A stretch of DNA of 64,000 nucleotides from Platycnemis pennipes (taxonomy: Eukaryota > Arthropoda > Insecta > Odonata > Platycnemididae): assembly GCA_933228895.1 (NCBI GenBank), contig OW121846.1, positions 150,954,746-151,018,745 of the forward strand, read 5' to 3'. Both the position numbers and the translations under genes were made by a program. The notes under the pieces were generated by a model, which did no database searches, was not told the DNA's origin, and saw only the letters and a program-made list of their open reading frames with translations. Below, piece after piece: positions 1-11,141 of the stretch. Position 1 is the first letter of the stretch. The number at the start of each line of letters is the position of its first letter.

Positions 1-638
1 CATTAGTACCTATTATTCAAAAGAACCTCTGTGGCAGCAGAGTAGGGTAGTTTCCCGCGCAAAAGAAAACACTGTTCTTTATGTCTTGTCTCACGTATAA
101 ATGCGAACAATAACCACTATATGCAAATGATTGGGATTGAGAAATCCCTGGTTTCGATAAAATTTAATGTTTATTTCAAGTGAATTTGAAAAAGAAAAGG
201 CACGTCTCCGGCAGTTTTGTTTCTGACGTAACAGGCGCCTAGTTTACACTACGAGGCATAGGGTCATGCCAAGGTCATACTAAACTATTGTGCTCAAAGT
301 TCACACCGTGATCAGTAAAATGAATAAATGTTTGAATGTGAATCAGCTGATTAAATAATTTTAAAAGGGAATGAATGAAGTTTAATCTTGATAATCAATG
401 GAATAAATGTACCTCGGATACCTATTAAAACGGTTTCAAGGAGTACATCGTCTGCTTACAAGGAGACATCGCGAGAGTGATGTTCGGGATCCGAATGCTG
501 ATGTTATTTTCTGAAACTATACAGGAAATGTAGAAAAAGTGTCACGGCTTTCTTCCCCGTAGGCCCGGGTTCGAGAGAAAAATGCCTGTAAAGATTTTGC
601 GCGGAATTAGTATCTTCCAGTTACTTTCTTCTACAACA
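1..638. other. Non-coding, nothing recognised
   Basis: AT-rich sequence without a convincing open frame, repeat or RNA on either strand. Confidence 0.5.
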
Positions 639-720
639 AGCGGCGTAGCCGAGTGGGTTAAGGCGCGCATCTGATGCATGTGGCCCCGGGCGTCCTGGGT
701 TCGGGTCCCAGGGAAGTCGA
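639..720 (+). repeat. tRNA-like relic (SINE head or tRNA pseudogene)
   Basis: There is an A-box-like block (TAGCCGAGTGGGTTAAGG), a 5-bp anticodon-type stem around loop CTGATGC, and an intact T-arm with stem CTGGG/CCCAG around loop TTCGGGT, which carries the B box. The acceptor halves (AGCGGCG on the 5' side, GGAAGTC on the 3' side) do not pair, so a functional tRNA is unlikely. A T-rich stretch follows. This fits a tRNA pseudogene or the promoter head of a tRNA-derived SINE. Confidence 0.6.
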
Positions 721-1689
721 TATTTTTTCTTTCTTATAATTTAAGGAATCAATGATACAACCCATTCCCATTAATTTAAGTCAGTTACATTAGTATTTTT
801 TCTATTTTCAATTCATTTTATGGATTTTTAATGGACCGAGGACTTACGACGCGAATTAGGGGATTTTATATTCCCATTACAGGCTCATATGCCGACCGAC
901 GCATTAGGTTTGGATTTCGAAGATGTGTGAATGCTTCTATGAATACCAAGGGTTACCAATACCAATTGTTCGCTGGACTACCTCAAGACCGTAAAGAATG
1001 AACTAAATGCTTATTACACTGCGACGGTTGCCCTCGTAAATTCCTCGGAACTGCCCTGGAATTTTCACTTTTATCACTTAATTTTTCCTAAAATAGTGAG
1101 CATGATATCGGCAGAAAATAGAAAGGCATGTGAAACGTATTAAAAATGATTTTCTCACAGAAAAACATATTTTGTTGATGTGAATCCTCTATCGTGGGGG
1201 AAGACTGTATAACTGCACGTGAAATTCCTGGTAATCCGCTCTTCTACGCCCCTCCCTCAACCCCTTCATATATTTTTGATCTCAACTCTCTCTTGTCACC
1301 AAATAAACACAACTGACTATCCTCACATTCAGATCATTGAAATCATTGAAGTGTGTCATTTATTAGTACCGTCTGTACTGTACCACCTGTTGGTACTCGT
1401 TACTTGAAGAATACCTAAGTGCGCTAAAATATTTTACACTTGGCAGTCGTCATACGCGGAATATCATAGATCTCTGAAAATAGTAGACATAACACTGTTT
1501 ACGCGATAAAGTCGCTTCTTTATTACTCACGATGGTCTACATGTTCTTTAATAGAATATTTCCAATATCTCAAAGTATATTTCGTAATATAAAGTCATCG
1601 TTTACACCTAGCACAAAATAATACTTTGTTTTGAATACATATTTATTATCACCCACATAATATATTTCATCAAATAAATAAAATGGAGA
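721..1689. other. Non-coding, nothing recognised
   Basis: AT-rich DNA. The one short frame at 1219-1407 has no recognisable domain. Confidence 0.5.
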
Positions 1690-1756
1690 ATAAAAGTCAA
1701 AAATTTGGTCAAATATATGGTTATCCATTTCTACACTCGTACTAAATATATTTACC

Positions 1757-2566
1757 GTGGGAAACTAAAATATCGTAAGAAAAGAAAGCAAGTTGAGTTT
1801 CACACGATCTGCTTTTTCGGAAGCCATGCTGAACATCGGACAATAAATTCTGGCTATCTAGGTGTCCCATGACTGAACTGACAATTATATGTTATAGGTC
1901 CTTGCATGAAATGGATGTGAGGGATATAGGTCTGTAGTTAGATGGCTGCTCCCTATCACCACTTTTAAAAATGGGTGTTGCATCGGCTGCTTTCCAGTCC
2001 ATCGGTACGACGTGTTCGGTCAGGGATTTATTAAATGCTACTTCAAAGTAGGGAGAAATTTCGGAAGCTAACTCTCTATATACGCGGGAGGGAATTTGAT
2101 CAGGGCCAGGAAATTTGTTGGGTCTTATATCTTTAAGTAACTTTTCAATACCATTACAGGAAATGTCAATTGGTTGCATCAGCCGCTGATAGAGGTCAGG
2201 TAAGACGACAGTTAAATCGTCGGAAGGTGGGTTAAAAACGGTTTGGAAGAAGGAATTTAGCAAGTTAACGTTGTCAAGAGTGTTTGTGGCCATTTCTCCC
2301 TTATCATTTTTAAGTGAATGGACGGTAGACTTATGGCCTTGCACTTCCCTTACGTACGACCAAAAGACTTTTGGATTTTCTTTCAATTCTTCCCCAAGTG
2401 TTTTTCTTTCGAATTCTGCGAATGCATTACTAAAGGCTGTCTTTGCAGTGGATTTTGAAATTTTATAATTTTCAATTATTACATTACGCTCATCAGTGGG
2501 CATAAGTTTGCTGATTCTTTTTATTGTAGCATGACATATTCGCTGCCGTCTCAGGGATTTTCTCAC
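1757..2566 (-). pseudogene. LINE reverse transcriptase, N-terminal part
   Basis: A 224-codon open frame (1892-2566) contains the linker before RT and the first RT blocks: GPDQIPSRVYRELA, then ATPIFKSGDREQPSNYRPIS. A stop (TAA, where the family usually has a codon for E) follows CKDL; beyond it the same frame continues with HGFRKSRSCETQL to about 1757. The catalytic A box and YADD box are absent, so it cannot make a working polymerase. Family assignment is by motif recall only. Confidence 0.8.
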
Positions 2567-2683
2567 TTCGGCATTGTACCACCTAGGTTCTGTGATTTTT
2601 TTTGAATTTATTAGGGATATATCTTTTTATCCCAGAGCGCATGATATTAATGAATGACCTCCATGAATCGTTGGTACATACGT

Positions 2684-3530
2684 TTATAGAAGACTTTTTA
2701 AATCTGATAAGGAATCTCTTAAATAAATTTTAAAGTAAGCAAAGTCTGCTCTTTTAAAAATGCAAATCTTTCTTTTTTGTATAAAATTTTTATCTAAGGA
2801 TAGTGAGAATTTTGAGGTTAGAACTTTGTGGTCACTGATTCCACCAACCGTGTCAATCATGGTCTCATGTTGTGGGATGTTGGTTGCCAGTAAATCAAGA
2901 GTGTTATCCCCTCTATTAGGTTCTGTAGCTAATTGTGTCAGGGAGTTATTGGAGAACACATCTAATAGAGCCTCACAGATGTCCTTGTCCCTTCCTCCAA
3001 CTTTGAAGCAGTATGTTCTCCAGTCAATTGATGGTGCATTGAAATCTCCTCCTATTATTATATTACGTTCGCTGTTACGGGACGTTATAGAATTTATCTG
3101 CTTTCCCAGTTCTAATAATGACTCAACATCAGTGTTAGGGGGTCTATAAAATGCGCAGACAGATATTGATTTGGATTTAGGGCATGATAATGATCACCAA
3201 ACACATTCTAAGGGGTTGTCGGGAAATATTACTGCTTTGCTATTGAATGACTTCTTGACTGCAATGAAAACACCACCACCTGCTCTGTTATGTCTTTTTC
3301 ATATATTTTAAAATATTTGGGGAATATTTCTGAGTCAGGAATGTCATCCGTCAGCCAACTTTCAGTTCCTATAATTACATCTGCATCAGTAGTATGTATA
3401 AGGCGACGAAACTCGGGTATCTTGTTTTTAAGACTTCAGCAATTAACTACCGCAACGGAAATATTTTCACCTCGACTATTATTGAGGCTACAAGGGAGAG
3501 CTGTAGTCATGTCTGAAGTATTTTGAGGTT
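2684..3530 (-). pseudogene. LINE ORF2 endonuclease domain, broken
   Basis: Read on the minus strand in pieces, this gives an APE-type endonuclease: a start block VIIGTESWLTDDIPDSEIFP, then AGGGVFIAVKKS, a GGDFNAPSIDW block (the GDFN motif of the family) and a terminal GGISDHKVLTSKF block carrying the SDH motif. The open part is 2684-2959. Frameshifts separate the blocks. Target nicking for retrotransposition would be its role in an intact element. Confidence 0.75.
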
Positions 3531-4916
3531 CAATAATACTTTCATGAAAGATAAGAAGAGAAGTTATTTACCCCACTACATGACCTACTCTCTACCCTAC
3601 CGACAAATTTTAATTACCGAAGCTGTTTTAATTTCAATTTACAATGAAAATTATTGTTCCACGTGATTATTAAGGGATCATTCTTGTTTAATGCCCCATT
3701 TACAAGAGATAAAGAATGAGAAAAACATTGTTTTATCAGGTCACTTTTTAGGCAACGATACATCGTCGTTGGCACGTCTGACCATTTGCAAACGACATTT
3801 GCAATGCTTTTGTGATAAACGTACGAATGTAATACAAGCCCTAGATTGGTAATTACAATCATGATGCGGCGGAAAATCGAGAGCATTAGCAAGGATATTA
3901 TGTCGGAAAGCGTTATCGGATCCGGCGATATGACTCTTTTGTAAGGTGGTTTTACACGACTGTTCGAGTGAAATTTTATAGTTGCCTTAACATTCCCTGC
4001 GATCCCCCGTCATCGTTATAGCTTTTTTAGCATGGTTGAAATGATATACGCTATGTTTAAAAATGAAATACTGATGCGTTTGCCTTTATTAAAAGAGATA
4101 TTAATTTGGGATTAGGAAGATGTGTATAAGGGATTGTATAGTTCCTTTTTTCTCATGAGACCAAAATCGCCAATTGTTTAATCATGCTTCATGATCCTAT
4201 TTTAAGCGTACAGATGCCACTGTGCAAATAGGAACATAATGTCTTCGAAAATGAAGTGCATAAAGGGTTCATCAGCGTGCCATGTATCGATTTTTCAGTT
4301 CCGTGTATCGTGATATCATTCATGCATATATTTAATTGCAACGCGACTATTAGAGCTGGTAAACATCAGTGATGTATGTAGATGGTGTCGCGCTCTCTTG
4401 GCGAAATACTGCAACTTGATGTTCAAGCTAAATAAATACAGGACCTAGACCTAGATAAATTGCTCACAACGTCTACTCCTTAAATTCTTGTTTGGAACGC
4501 CCATCACCGTTGTAACAGTCGAATGATTGACCCGGTTTGGGCAAGGGTTGGGCAGGAGATTGATTAAACTGCCGGGTTACGCGTCCGAAGTTTGAATTGA
4601 CAGCAAGGATCAGATAATCATTGTAATCGAGTACTTTTTTACCGTGGAATTTGTAGGCATCATGTCTGAGGTTCACTTGCATTGTCTGTGGTTGGGAAAA
4701 TTGAGGACAATACTGGTTACTGTTTTCACTGTAACTTAACGAAATATATTTAATATTTCTCCTTGCGAATCTTTGGCTACGTTATTGTGACATTGAAATT
4801 GTTTTTGAGGCATAAATATTGTGCCGGGCATGATTTCCATACTTTCAGCCCCCGCATCCTATTTTTTCGCCGTTTCTTCGTCATTCCATGATGAACTTAT
4901 TCCTCCCTGTCTTTTG

Positions 4917-4936
4917 CTCTCTCTCTCTCTCTCTCT
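4917..4936. repeat. (CT)n microsatellite
   Basis: Ten uninterrupted CT dinucleotides. Confidence 0.9.
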
Positions 4937-7900
4937 ACTATTTCAACTCCAGTTTCCAGTCAGCGATTCCATTTTCATTCGGTTACTTCTGAGGGCTTGG
5001 AAAATAACGACTGTAAGGCTCCTTCATTTTCCTTTGCTGAGGCGTTTTCGATCTTCAGTGTTGTTCCTTCCTCGACTCCTTCAACGTTATTTTTCCCCTA
5101 TTTTTATCCTTGGGCTTCGGTTTCTTTTATCCCTAGGGGGGAGAACATTGATGTATCAGCGCTCGTTTGTATTAATTACGGTGCTCTTATCTCGGAATGG
5201 TTGCTTCCTCCATTCCTCTTTGGACGGCTTTTAGTTTTCCTCGCTGAAGCTTCCCCCAAGAGTTTCTGCCTTTATTTCTTTGGGGAGCACGCTTGGGCTT
5301 GTCGAAAAACTGCGTCATTGCTTTGACTTCGGCATTTTAGTTTCCGGGCTTGTTCCTTGATGTTGGTGCTTTTTGTTAAAGGTTGAGAGGACGTGGCCTT
5401 TGGTGACCGTTTCGGTTAAGAATTATAGCGATTCTGCATTATCTTTGGCAGAATGGAGTTCATGTATTGTTATGGTTGACTCTAAGTTTGTATTTTTACC
5501 CCTCTCTATCGAGTACACTGACCTCCGGGCTGTTACACTCTGTGACCTTTATATATATGGGTCAAAGAAGCACGTTTATTTTAGTTACCTTTAATAGCTG
5601 GATAGGTCTCGCATTTCCTACAAATGAATCGTATTGCATAAACACACCTTAGTAAACTTCTGTATTCATCAACCGATGGAAAAATCATTATTGTGTTTTG
5701 GTTCCTTTCTCGAGGTTCTGTGCTTCGTAGCTCTCATAAAGTGGCTCTGTAAAATATGTATAGTGATCAGTCCTTAATCCTAAAGTTTGCGTTGTTGGGT
5801 CTCTTAAATGACTACCGTACGATAGTCTTGATCACAGAATTGATTATATTGTGGTGCAGTTCTCGGCTATTAAATAGCTTTTTTTCAGATTGTCTTCAAT
5901 GGATTTGATGTGGCCATTATTTTATTTAGCCGTAATTTCAATTATTTGAGGTCTCGTTATAAATATATGCGATGGATATTTGTCCAAATTTAAAGCTGTT
6001 AATCGCATCCAATGTTTGTCTCGGCAGTGATCGCATCTTATTTTCAGTTTGTTTTTCAATGACTTCCAATAGATTTACAATAGAATATAGGAATTTTGTA
6101 CCTAATGATATCCCCGATGTGTCGAAACATGTCGTACCAAGAAAATAAATCTGTGGAGGGAAACAAAAGAGTGTATTTCATTTAGGAAATTCATCTTCCA
6201 CCTAGTTGAGCCTGATGCAATGGAAAGAATAAAGGAATATATGGTTTTCACTCACATCGCTATCAGAATCATCGTCCTCAGTTTTTATTAGGTTCATCCT
6301 CTTTTTGGGTTTTAGTAATTATTGTGTCGTTTTTTCGGAAAATGAGTCCAGTGGTTTTATATTCTCTTACTTCGGGTCGGTCAAAGGAGTACTTGTAGCT
6401 CTCAGTTCTGTATGAAAGGATTCTGTTTCATCATTGCAGTGTACATATTTTTAGCTATTTCCCACTATGTTGTGCGCCAGAAGTTTTATTTGCGGTGTGG
6501 AAATATGGGAAACATGGTGGTACATCCTAAAGGCAATCGGTTGCTAAAGACCTTTCATTTAATCTTCGATCACTCTTGGGAAGTTAAGTCAGCGGAAATA
6601 TTTTGTTGCGAGAATAGAAATCGTTTCCATGAATTGGAAGTTTTCTCCCTCTAAATGTCCTTCAGGGATGAGGACTGATATGTTTTTAACCTATTGTAGA
6701 CTGGGCGTATTAGATCGCCATGTATTTATTTCCATTATTGGCTTCTCATTTGTCTGTCGCGCCTAATGTTATGCTTCTCCGAGATCTTGAGCTCTTTGTC
6801 GGTTGCCTGCATCCACGGCTGCACCCTCAATGCAAGGGTATCATGATCGGTTTGGGTGTGCTACACGCTAGCTATTTGCCGACGATATTTTTGCTCAGCC
6901 GTCCACTATCAAATGCCTATGACCATCGTAACTTCTACCTGCTTCTATGCAATTTATAATGCCACAATCACTTCAATTAATTCTAAACAGTTGCCAGCAT
7001 ACTGAGTGACCAACTATTGATTAGCCGCAAATCTAACGTTGATAACATCTCTCTCGCTGTAATTCCTGCATTCTTCTCTGATAATATGTTGTTGTATTCA
7101 GAAGAGGCGTCCAATGAATGTGGTCATTTGCTTTATCCAAAGTAGGCGGGCTTTTTTCAATAGGTAGGAATTATTCGAGGAAGTGAGGAAGGGTGGAAAC
7201 AAGGGTGGCGTCTGCATTTGCCTACTCTCATCAAAAGGCACCAAGGGGTTCACTGTTTAACATCCCATCTTACGGGCGAAACACTGAACTTGAGTGATCT
7301 TCCAGTAGGTGCCTTTAATCAGTTGAACAATATGCTACTGCCATAACTAGAACCCGGACCTCCGGTGAGAGAAAAGTTCTCCAGCCGCCAAATTACTTCT
7401 ATCCCCTCTAGTTATATGTTGAATTTCGATGAAGTCCCTCTTCCTGGTGACCCTTTAATCCCTTTTCAACATAATTCTTCATCTAATACTTTTCTCATAT
7501 CTGGGATTCTGTGCAAAATACCGATTGAAGTCTTGTGGCTGAATTTCGTTCGTTAGAAGCAGCTGTTAACTCAGAAATCTATTAATTTCTTTTCATCTCA
7601 TTCTTCATTCGTGATTATTGAATATGTTTCATTTCAATTGCCTCTCTCGTCTACTGGCTTGTTGGAGGTTTTCCAGTCTTGCCGTAAGGTACCCTGGGGC
7701 CCAAGTACTCTCATCTACGTCCGAACCCATTTTTATGGGTCATCTTTTCGGGTCATACTCGTTATCAACCTTTCTCTTTGCATTACTCTACGTATATCTA
7801 CCTACCTTTCCATTGCCTGTTTTTCCATTCAATTATTTTCTAATTTTTTTAAATCATGTCGTTTAATCTTCTGAAATACATCACCTGAAAGTGACGCCTG

Positions 7901-8175
7901 CATTAAGTTTCCTCGTGAAAGGTATTCCACTTTCCTCTTCCCACTTCTGAGGCAATTCCAGCATCTTTTGAAATTTTCTTCCGTACTATAGGTAACAATT
8001 CATCTAAAAATGTTAGTAATATTTCCTCTTTCTCCTGGTTCAAACTACTTAAACCCAGCTTCCTCTTCTTACTTATTAATATGTGATGATTTCACGTGGC
8101 ATGTCTACAGAACTAAATTGTGACTTCCCTCGAAGTCTCGTCCTTATTTTGAAATGAAAGACATTGGGCTACATT

Positions 8176-8219
8176 TCTAGTCGTAATATAAATGTTATCT
8201 AGTCGTAATATAAATGTCA
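8176..8219. repeat. 22-bp tandem duplication
   Basis: Two adjacent copies of a 22-bp unit starting TCTAGTCGTAATATAAATG, differing at one base near the end. Confidence 0.9.
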
Positions 8220-9179
8220 TGGTACATTAAATGCTTTTTATATGTGGGCGGGATGAATCAAGAAAAGACGACAGAAAAGACGACGAATGAAGAGCTTTCG
8301 ACTTGAGCGTTGACTAAAGTAAGTTGTCGGCGGAGGTTGGGGAGAAGATGAATAGTGGACGGATGGGGCAGGTTGTTGAAGTCGATTGAGCACCTTGCCG
8401 GTGAGAAAAGTGTACATGCTTGGTTGGACGCAGAAGAGGTAGGAAGAGAGTCTCCCATTCTGTTGCGATGAAACTAAGTGGTGATAATGAGTGATGGTGG
8501 AAATAATGTAATGCTGGTGAAAGTGTTTTCTGATTCATCATCATTTAAGGCTATCTCGGATTGTCTTGAAATAATTTGGTGGAATAGAATTATTTTACCT
8601 CTGTAACCGCCTGCGCTTACCAATCGATGGTATAACAGTCACGACCCGATCTTCGGCATGTTATTGCGATATTTCTCTTGCCGGTGTCTTTAAGTTTTTG
8701 GGTGCGTTCATCGTACCGTGTCCCTCCGGAGCTACTCGAACGTGGTATCCTTTTGTTACTTGTCGTGCGCGAAACTATGAACCATTTGTTTCCTCTCTTG
8801 CCCGCGACTGACGCTGTCGCAAAGATAAGGGGGTTGAAATGTTGCACCCTCTCGGCCAATCGGCAGCGGGAGCGGTTCCTCAACGTGGCGGAGCCTGTCG
8901 AACCCTCTCCCGTCCTCCGCCATCGGAGATGCTTGACATCACTCCCGTTAGTGTTTTATCATTCGCATGAAAGTAGGAGGGGGGCGGGGCGAGGATCACA
9001 CAAAGGGATCTCTCCTCTCCAAGGGTCTCCCGCCCGAAGATTTAGCCGTCCGACCACTTGACCAGTCTTTAAAGTTATCGAGAGTGCAATCCATCCGCGA
9101 GACCTCTCCCTCCCTCCTCCCGACTCTTGAACTTTTGGTGGCCTCGCTTACGCGATCTCTCCCCCCCCCCCCCTAGTTA

Positions 9180-9632
9180 GGCTGTCCCAAAAAAACATTT
9201 TTTTTTAATTTCAAAATCGTCAATCGGATTTCGATGACCCTCGGGTATACAAGGATAGGCAAAATAAGATTTTTGAAAATTGTTAAATAATTAGTTAGCG
9301 AGAGGCGCCTAAATACCAACACCCTTAATTTGTCATACGATTTCGCGAAAACTGCCAAAATAAGGGTAATCAGGGTAAGTTATGACCCATTGGACAAAAA
9401 TTTCGTCGGTTTTAGCGTATCTTTCACCGTTTAGGCTTTGCGGCCCGCGCAGCCTGGCGCCAAGAGTGGCGCTAAGCGATGCGGCTCGTGCTTCGCGGCG
9501 CAACAGACGGCTGAGACCGTCCCCCTCCCCTCTCCCCTCACCTATGGTCGCCCGCCATGCTCACATGCTTCAGTGACTCTCTCTCTCTCTCTGAAATTCA
9601 GATTTTGAACTCGTTTTGTAGACCAAATCATG
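9180..9632 (+). repeat. Element P, left inverted arm
   Basis: 453 bp, ending at the block GACCAAATCATG. It contains a CTCTCTCTCTCTCT run and an uninterrupted CACCCTTAATTTGTC at about 9321-9333. The latter is the empty form of the piggyBac target in the other arm. Confidence 0.9.
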
Positions 9633-9704
9633 CCGGCACGTATGGTAATCAATCTTAACTTTATTTTGTAAACTCATTACAAATTTATTAACCTACTGAG
9701 AAAA

Positions 9705-10638
9705 TTATTCAACAAAGCCAGGTTTCAGTTGAACAAGTTCTTTCTTCGTACCCTCATTTATCATGTTTCGAAATTGGGAAACAATCTGCAACAAATATTG
9801 CTTTTGTTCTTCGTCTTTAGTAATACTGCTATCGAATTCCGTGATTAGGGCCACCCCCCTCTCGGCCACATCATTCACCACCTTCAACTGTTTGATGTGC
9901 TGTCGAGCTGCTTGGTAGCTTTCTGTCGTTTCCCAATCCTTAGGATCTTCGCTGAGAAATTCATGCGGTAGCTCAAGAGTTTTAAAAAAATTCATTGGAA
10001 CTTGATGACACAAAAAATGATAAATCTTTACTGTGAACGTTTTTAGGCATGGGTACTCTTTTCAGACACTGTATGGAATCATTTTCACGTTCATGCATTC
10101 GTTTCAACATTTTCATTTTAATGTGAAACGGTACTCTATCATCAGAAAATGACAAGCACACTAGCTCCTCGCTTAAGTACCACAAATGATTAGAGAATTT
10201 TCCTTTAGCGATGAAGAGTAACTCATTGAATTTCGGCCTCTGATCAGTGACACTCAGAGACTTGAGAAATATCAAGTCACTAAATGGAGCCATAACCGCC
10301 ACTGGTGTTGTAAACCAATACCGCACGTACACTTTCACTATAAATGCGCATAAGCATTTCAGCTTCATCTTGTGTTCTGGTATAACCTGCGGGCATTGTC
10401 TGCCAAAGATGAACATCAATAGAGCGTATATTGCACGGTTCATCCACCGAGCTTCGTGGGTGGGTGGTGGGGCTCTGAACGTGATGCCCGTTGGAGGAAC
10501 TCCGCCAAGGAAGATGATGGTAACATTAAACAAATATTTGTAGTCCCCTCGAGGTTGATATTCCTGTTTGAAAGGAAAAATTTCGATTACGAAGTTTGCT
10601 CCACATATTCGAAGTCTATTCGTCCGAAAAAAAATTTA
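9705..10638 (-). pseudogene. Orphan repeat-family protein carried by element P
   Basis: Two overlapping minus-strand frames (9982-10533, open upstream to about 10,638, and 9705-10013) are one gene broken by a single extra T in a T run near 9985: dropping one T joins the blocks SSSSNEFF and KTLELPHEFL. Recognisable blocks, in order, are DYKYLFNVTIIFLGG, a block HEARWMNRAIYALLMFIFG, HLWYLSEELVCLSF and, near the C-terminus, VVNDVAERGVALITEF. I recall these blocks from uncharacterised repeat-encoded proteins of arthropods and cnidarians, but know of no assigned function. No DDE or RNase-H motif is visible. Its place between the arms suggests it is cargo, or an unrecognised mobility gene. Confidence 0.6.
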
Positions 10639-10838
10639 CCTGCAGCTGAGAAGAACAAAATTGGATTATGCTTTGAGATTCGCATCCGATAATACTCCTT
10701 ATGAATGGATCAGAAATTCCTATGTCACAATCCTGATGATCGAACCTGGGCCATTTCTTGAGGAACAAATAGAAAATTGACACCGCTGCAGATTTTGCAG
10801 TGCCCAAACAGTGTTCGAACACTTCGAACAGTGTTCGA

Positions 10839-11141
10839 CATGATTTGGTCTACAAAACGAGTTCAAATCTGAATTTCAGAGAGAGAGAGTCACTGAAGCA
10901 TGTGAGCATGGCGGGCGACCGTAGGTGAGGGGAGAGGGGAGGGGGACGGCCTCAGCCGTCTGTTGCGCCGCGAAGCACGAGCCGCATCGCTTAGCGCCAC
11001 TCTTGGCGCCAGGCTGCGCGGGCCGCAAAGCCTAAACGGTGAAAGATACGCTAAAACCGACGAAATTTTTGTCCAATGGGTCATAACTTACCCTGATTAC
11101 CCTTATTTTGGCAGTTTTCGCGGAATCGTATGACAAATTAA
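10839..11141 (-). repeat. Element P, right inverted arm, inner part
   Basis: 303 bp, reverse complement of the inner two-thirds of the left arm, ending at the TTAA where piggyBac is inserted. Confidence 0.9.

Larger units (their letters stand above)
1690..3540 (-). mobile_element. LINE fragment (CR1/jockey-like), rearranged
   Basis: Minus-strand fragment of a non-LTR retrotransposon ORF2: endonuclease (about 3530-2690), linker, then the N-terminal part of the reverse transcriptase (2566-1757). No ORF1 is seen upstream. At the 3' side the reading frame jumps from the RT palm region straight into a block (around 1730-1760) that matches the C-terminal/3' region of the LINE copy at 61,500-61,900, so the middle and most of the 3' half of RT are missing. 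Several stops and frameshifts make it dead. A related fragment lies inside element T (about 43,560-44,400 and 57,510-58,330). Confidence 0.8.
3541..9177. other. 5.6 kb without a recognisable gene
   Basis: Many short frames in T-rich and pyrimidine-rich DNA, none with a recognisable domain. A CpG-rich stretch lies at about 8,700-9,150 and ends in a 14-base C run next to element P. An intron or intergenic space of a host locus would look like this, but nothing proves it. Confidence 0.5.

Noticed and set aside
639..720. Functional tRNA gene
   Set aside because: The acceptor halves do not pair and the D-arm type does not fit the GAT anticodon read from the loop.
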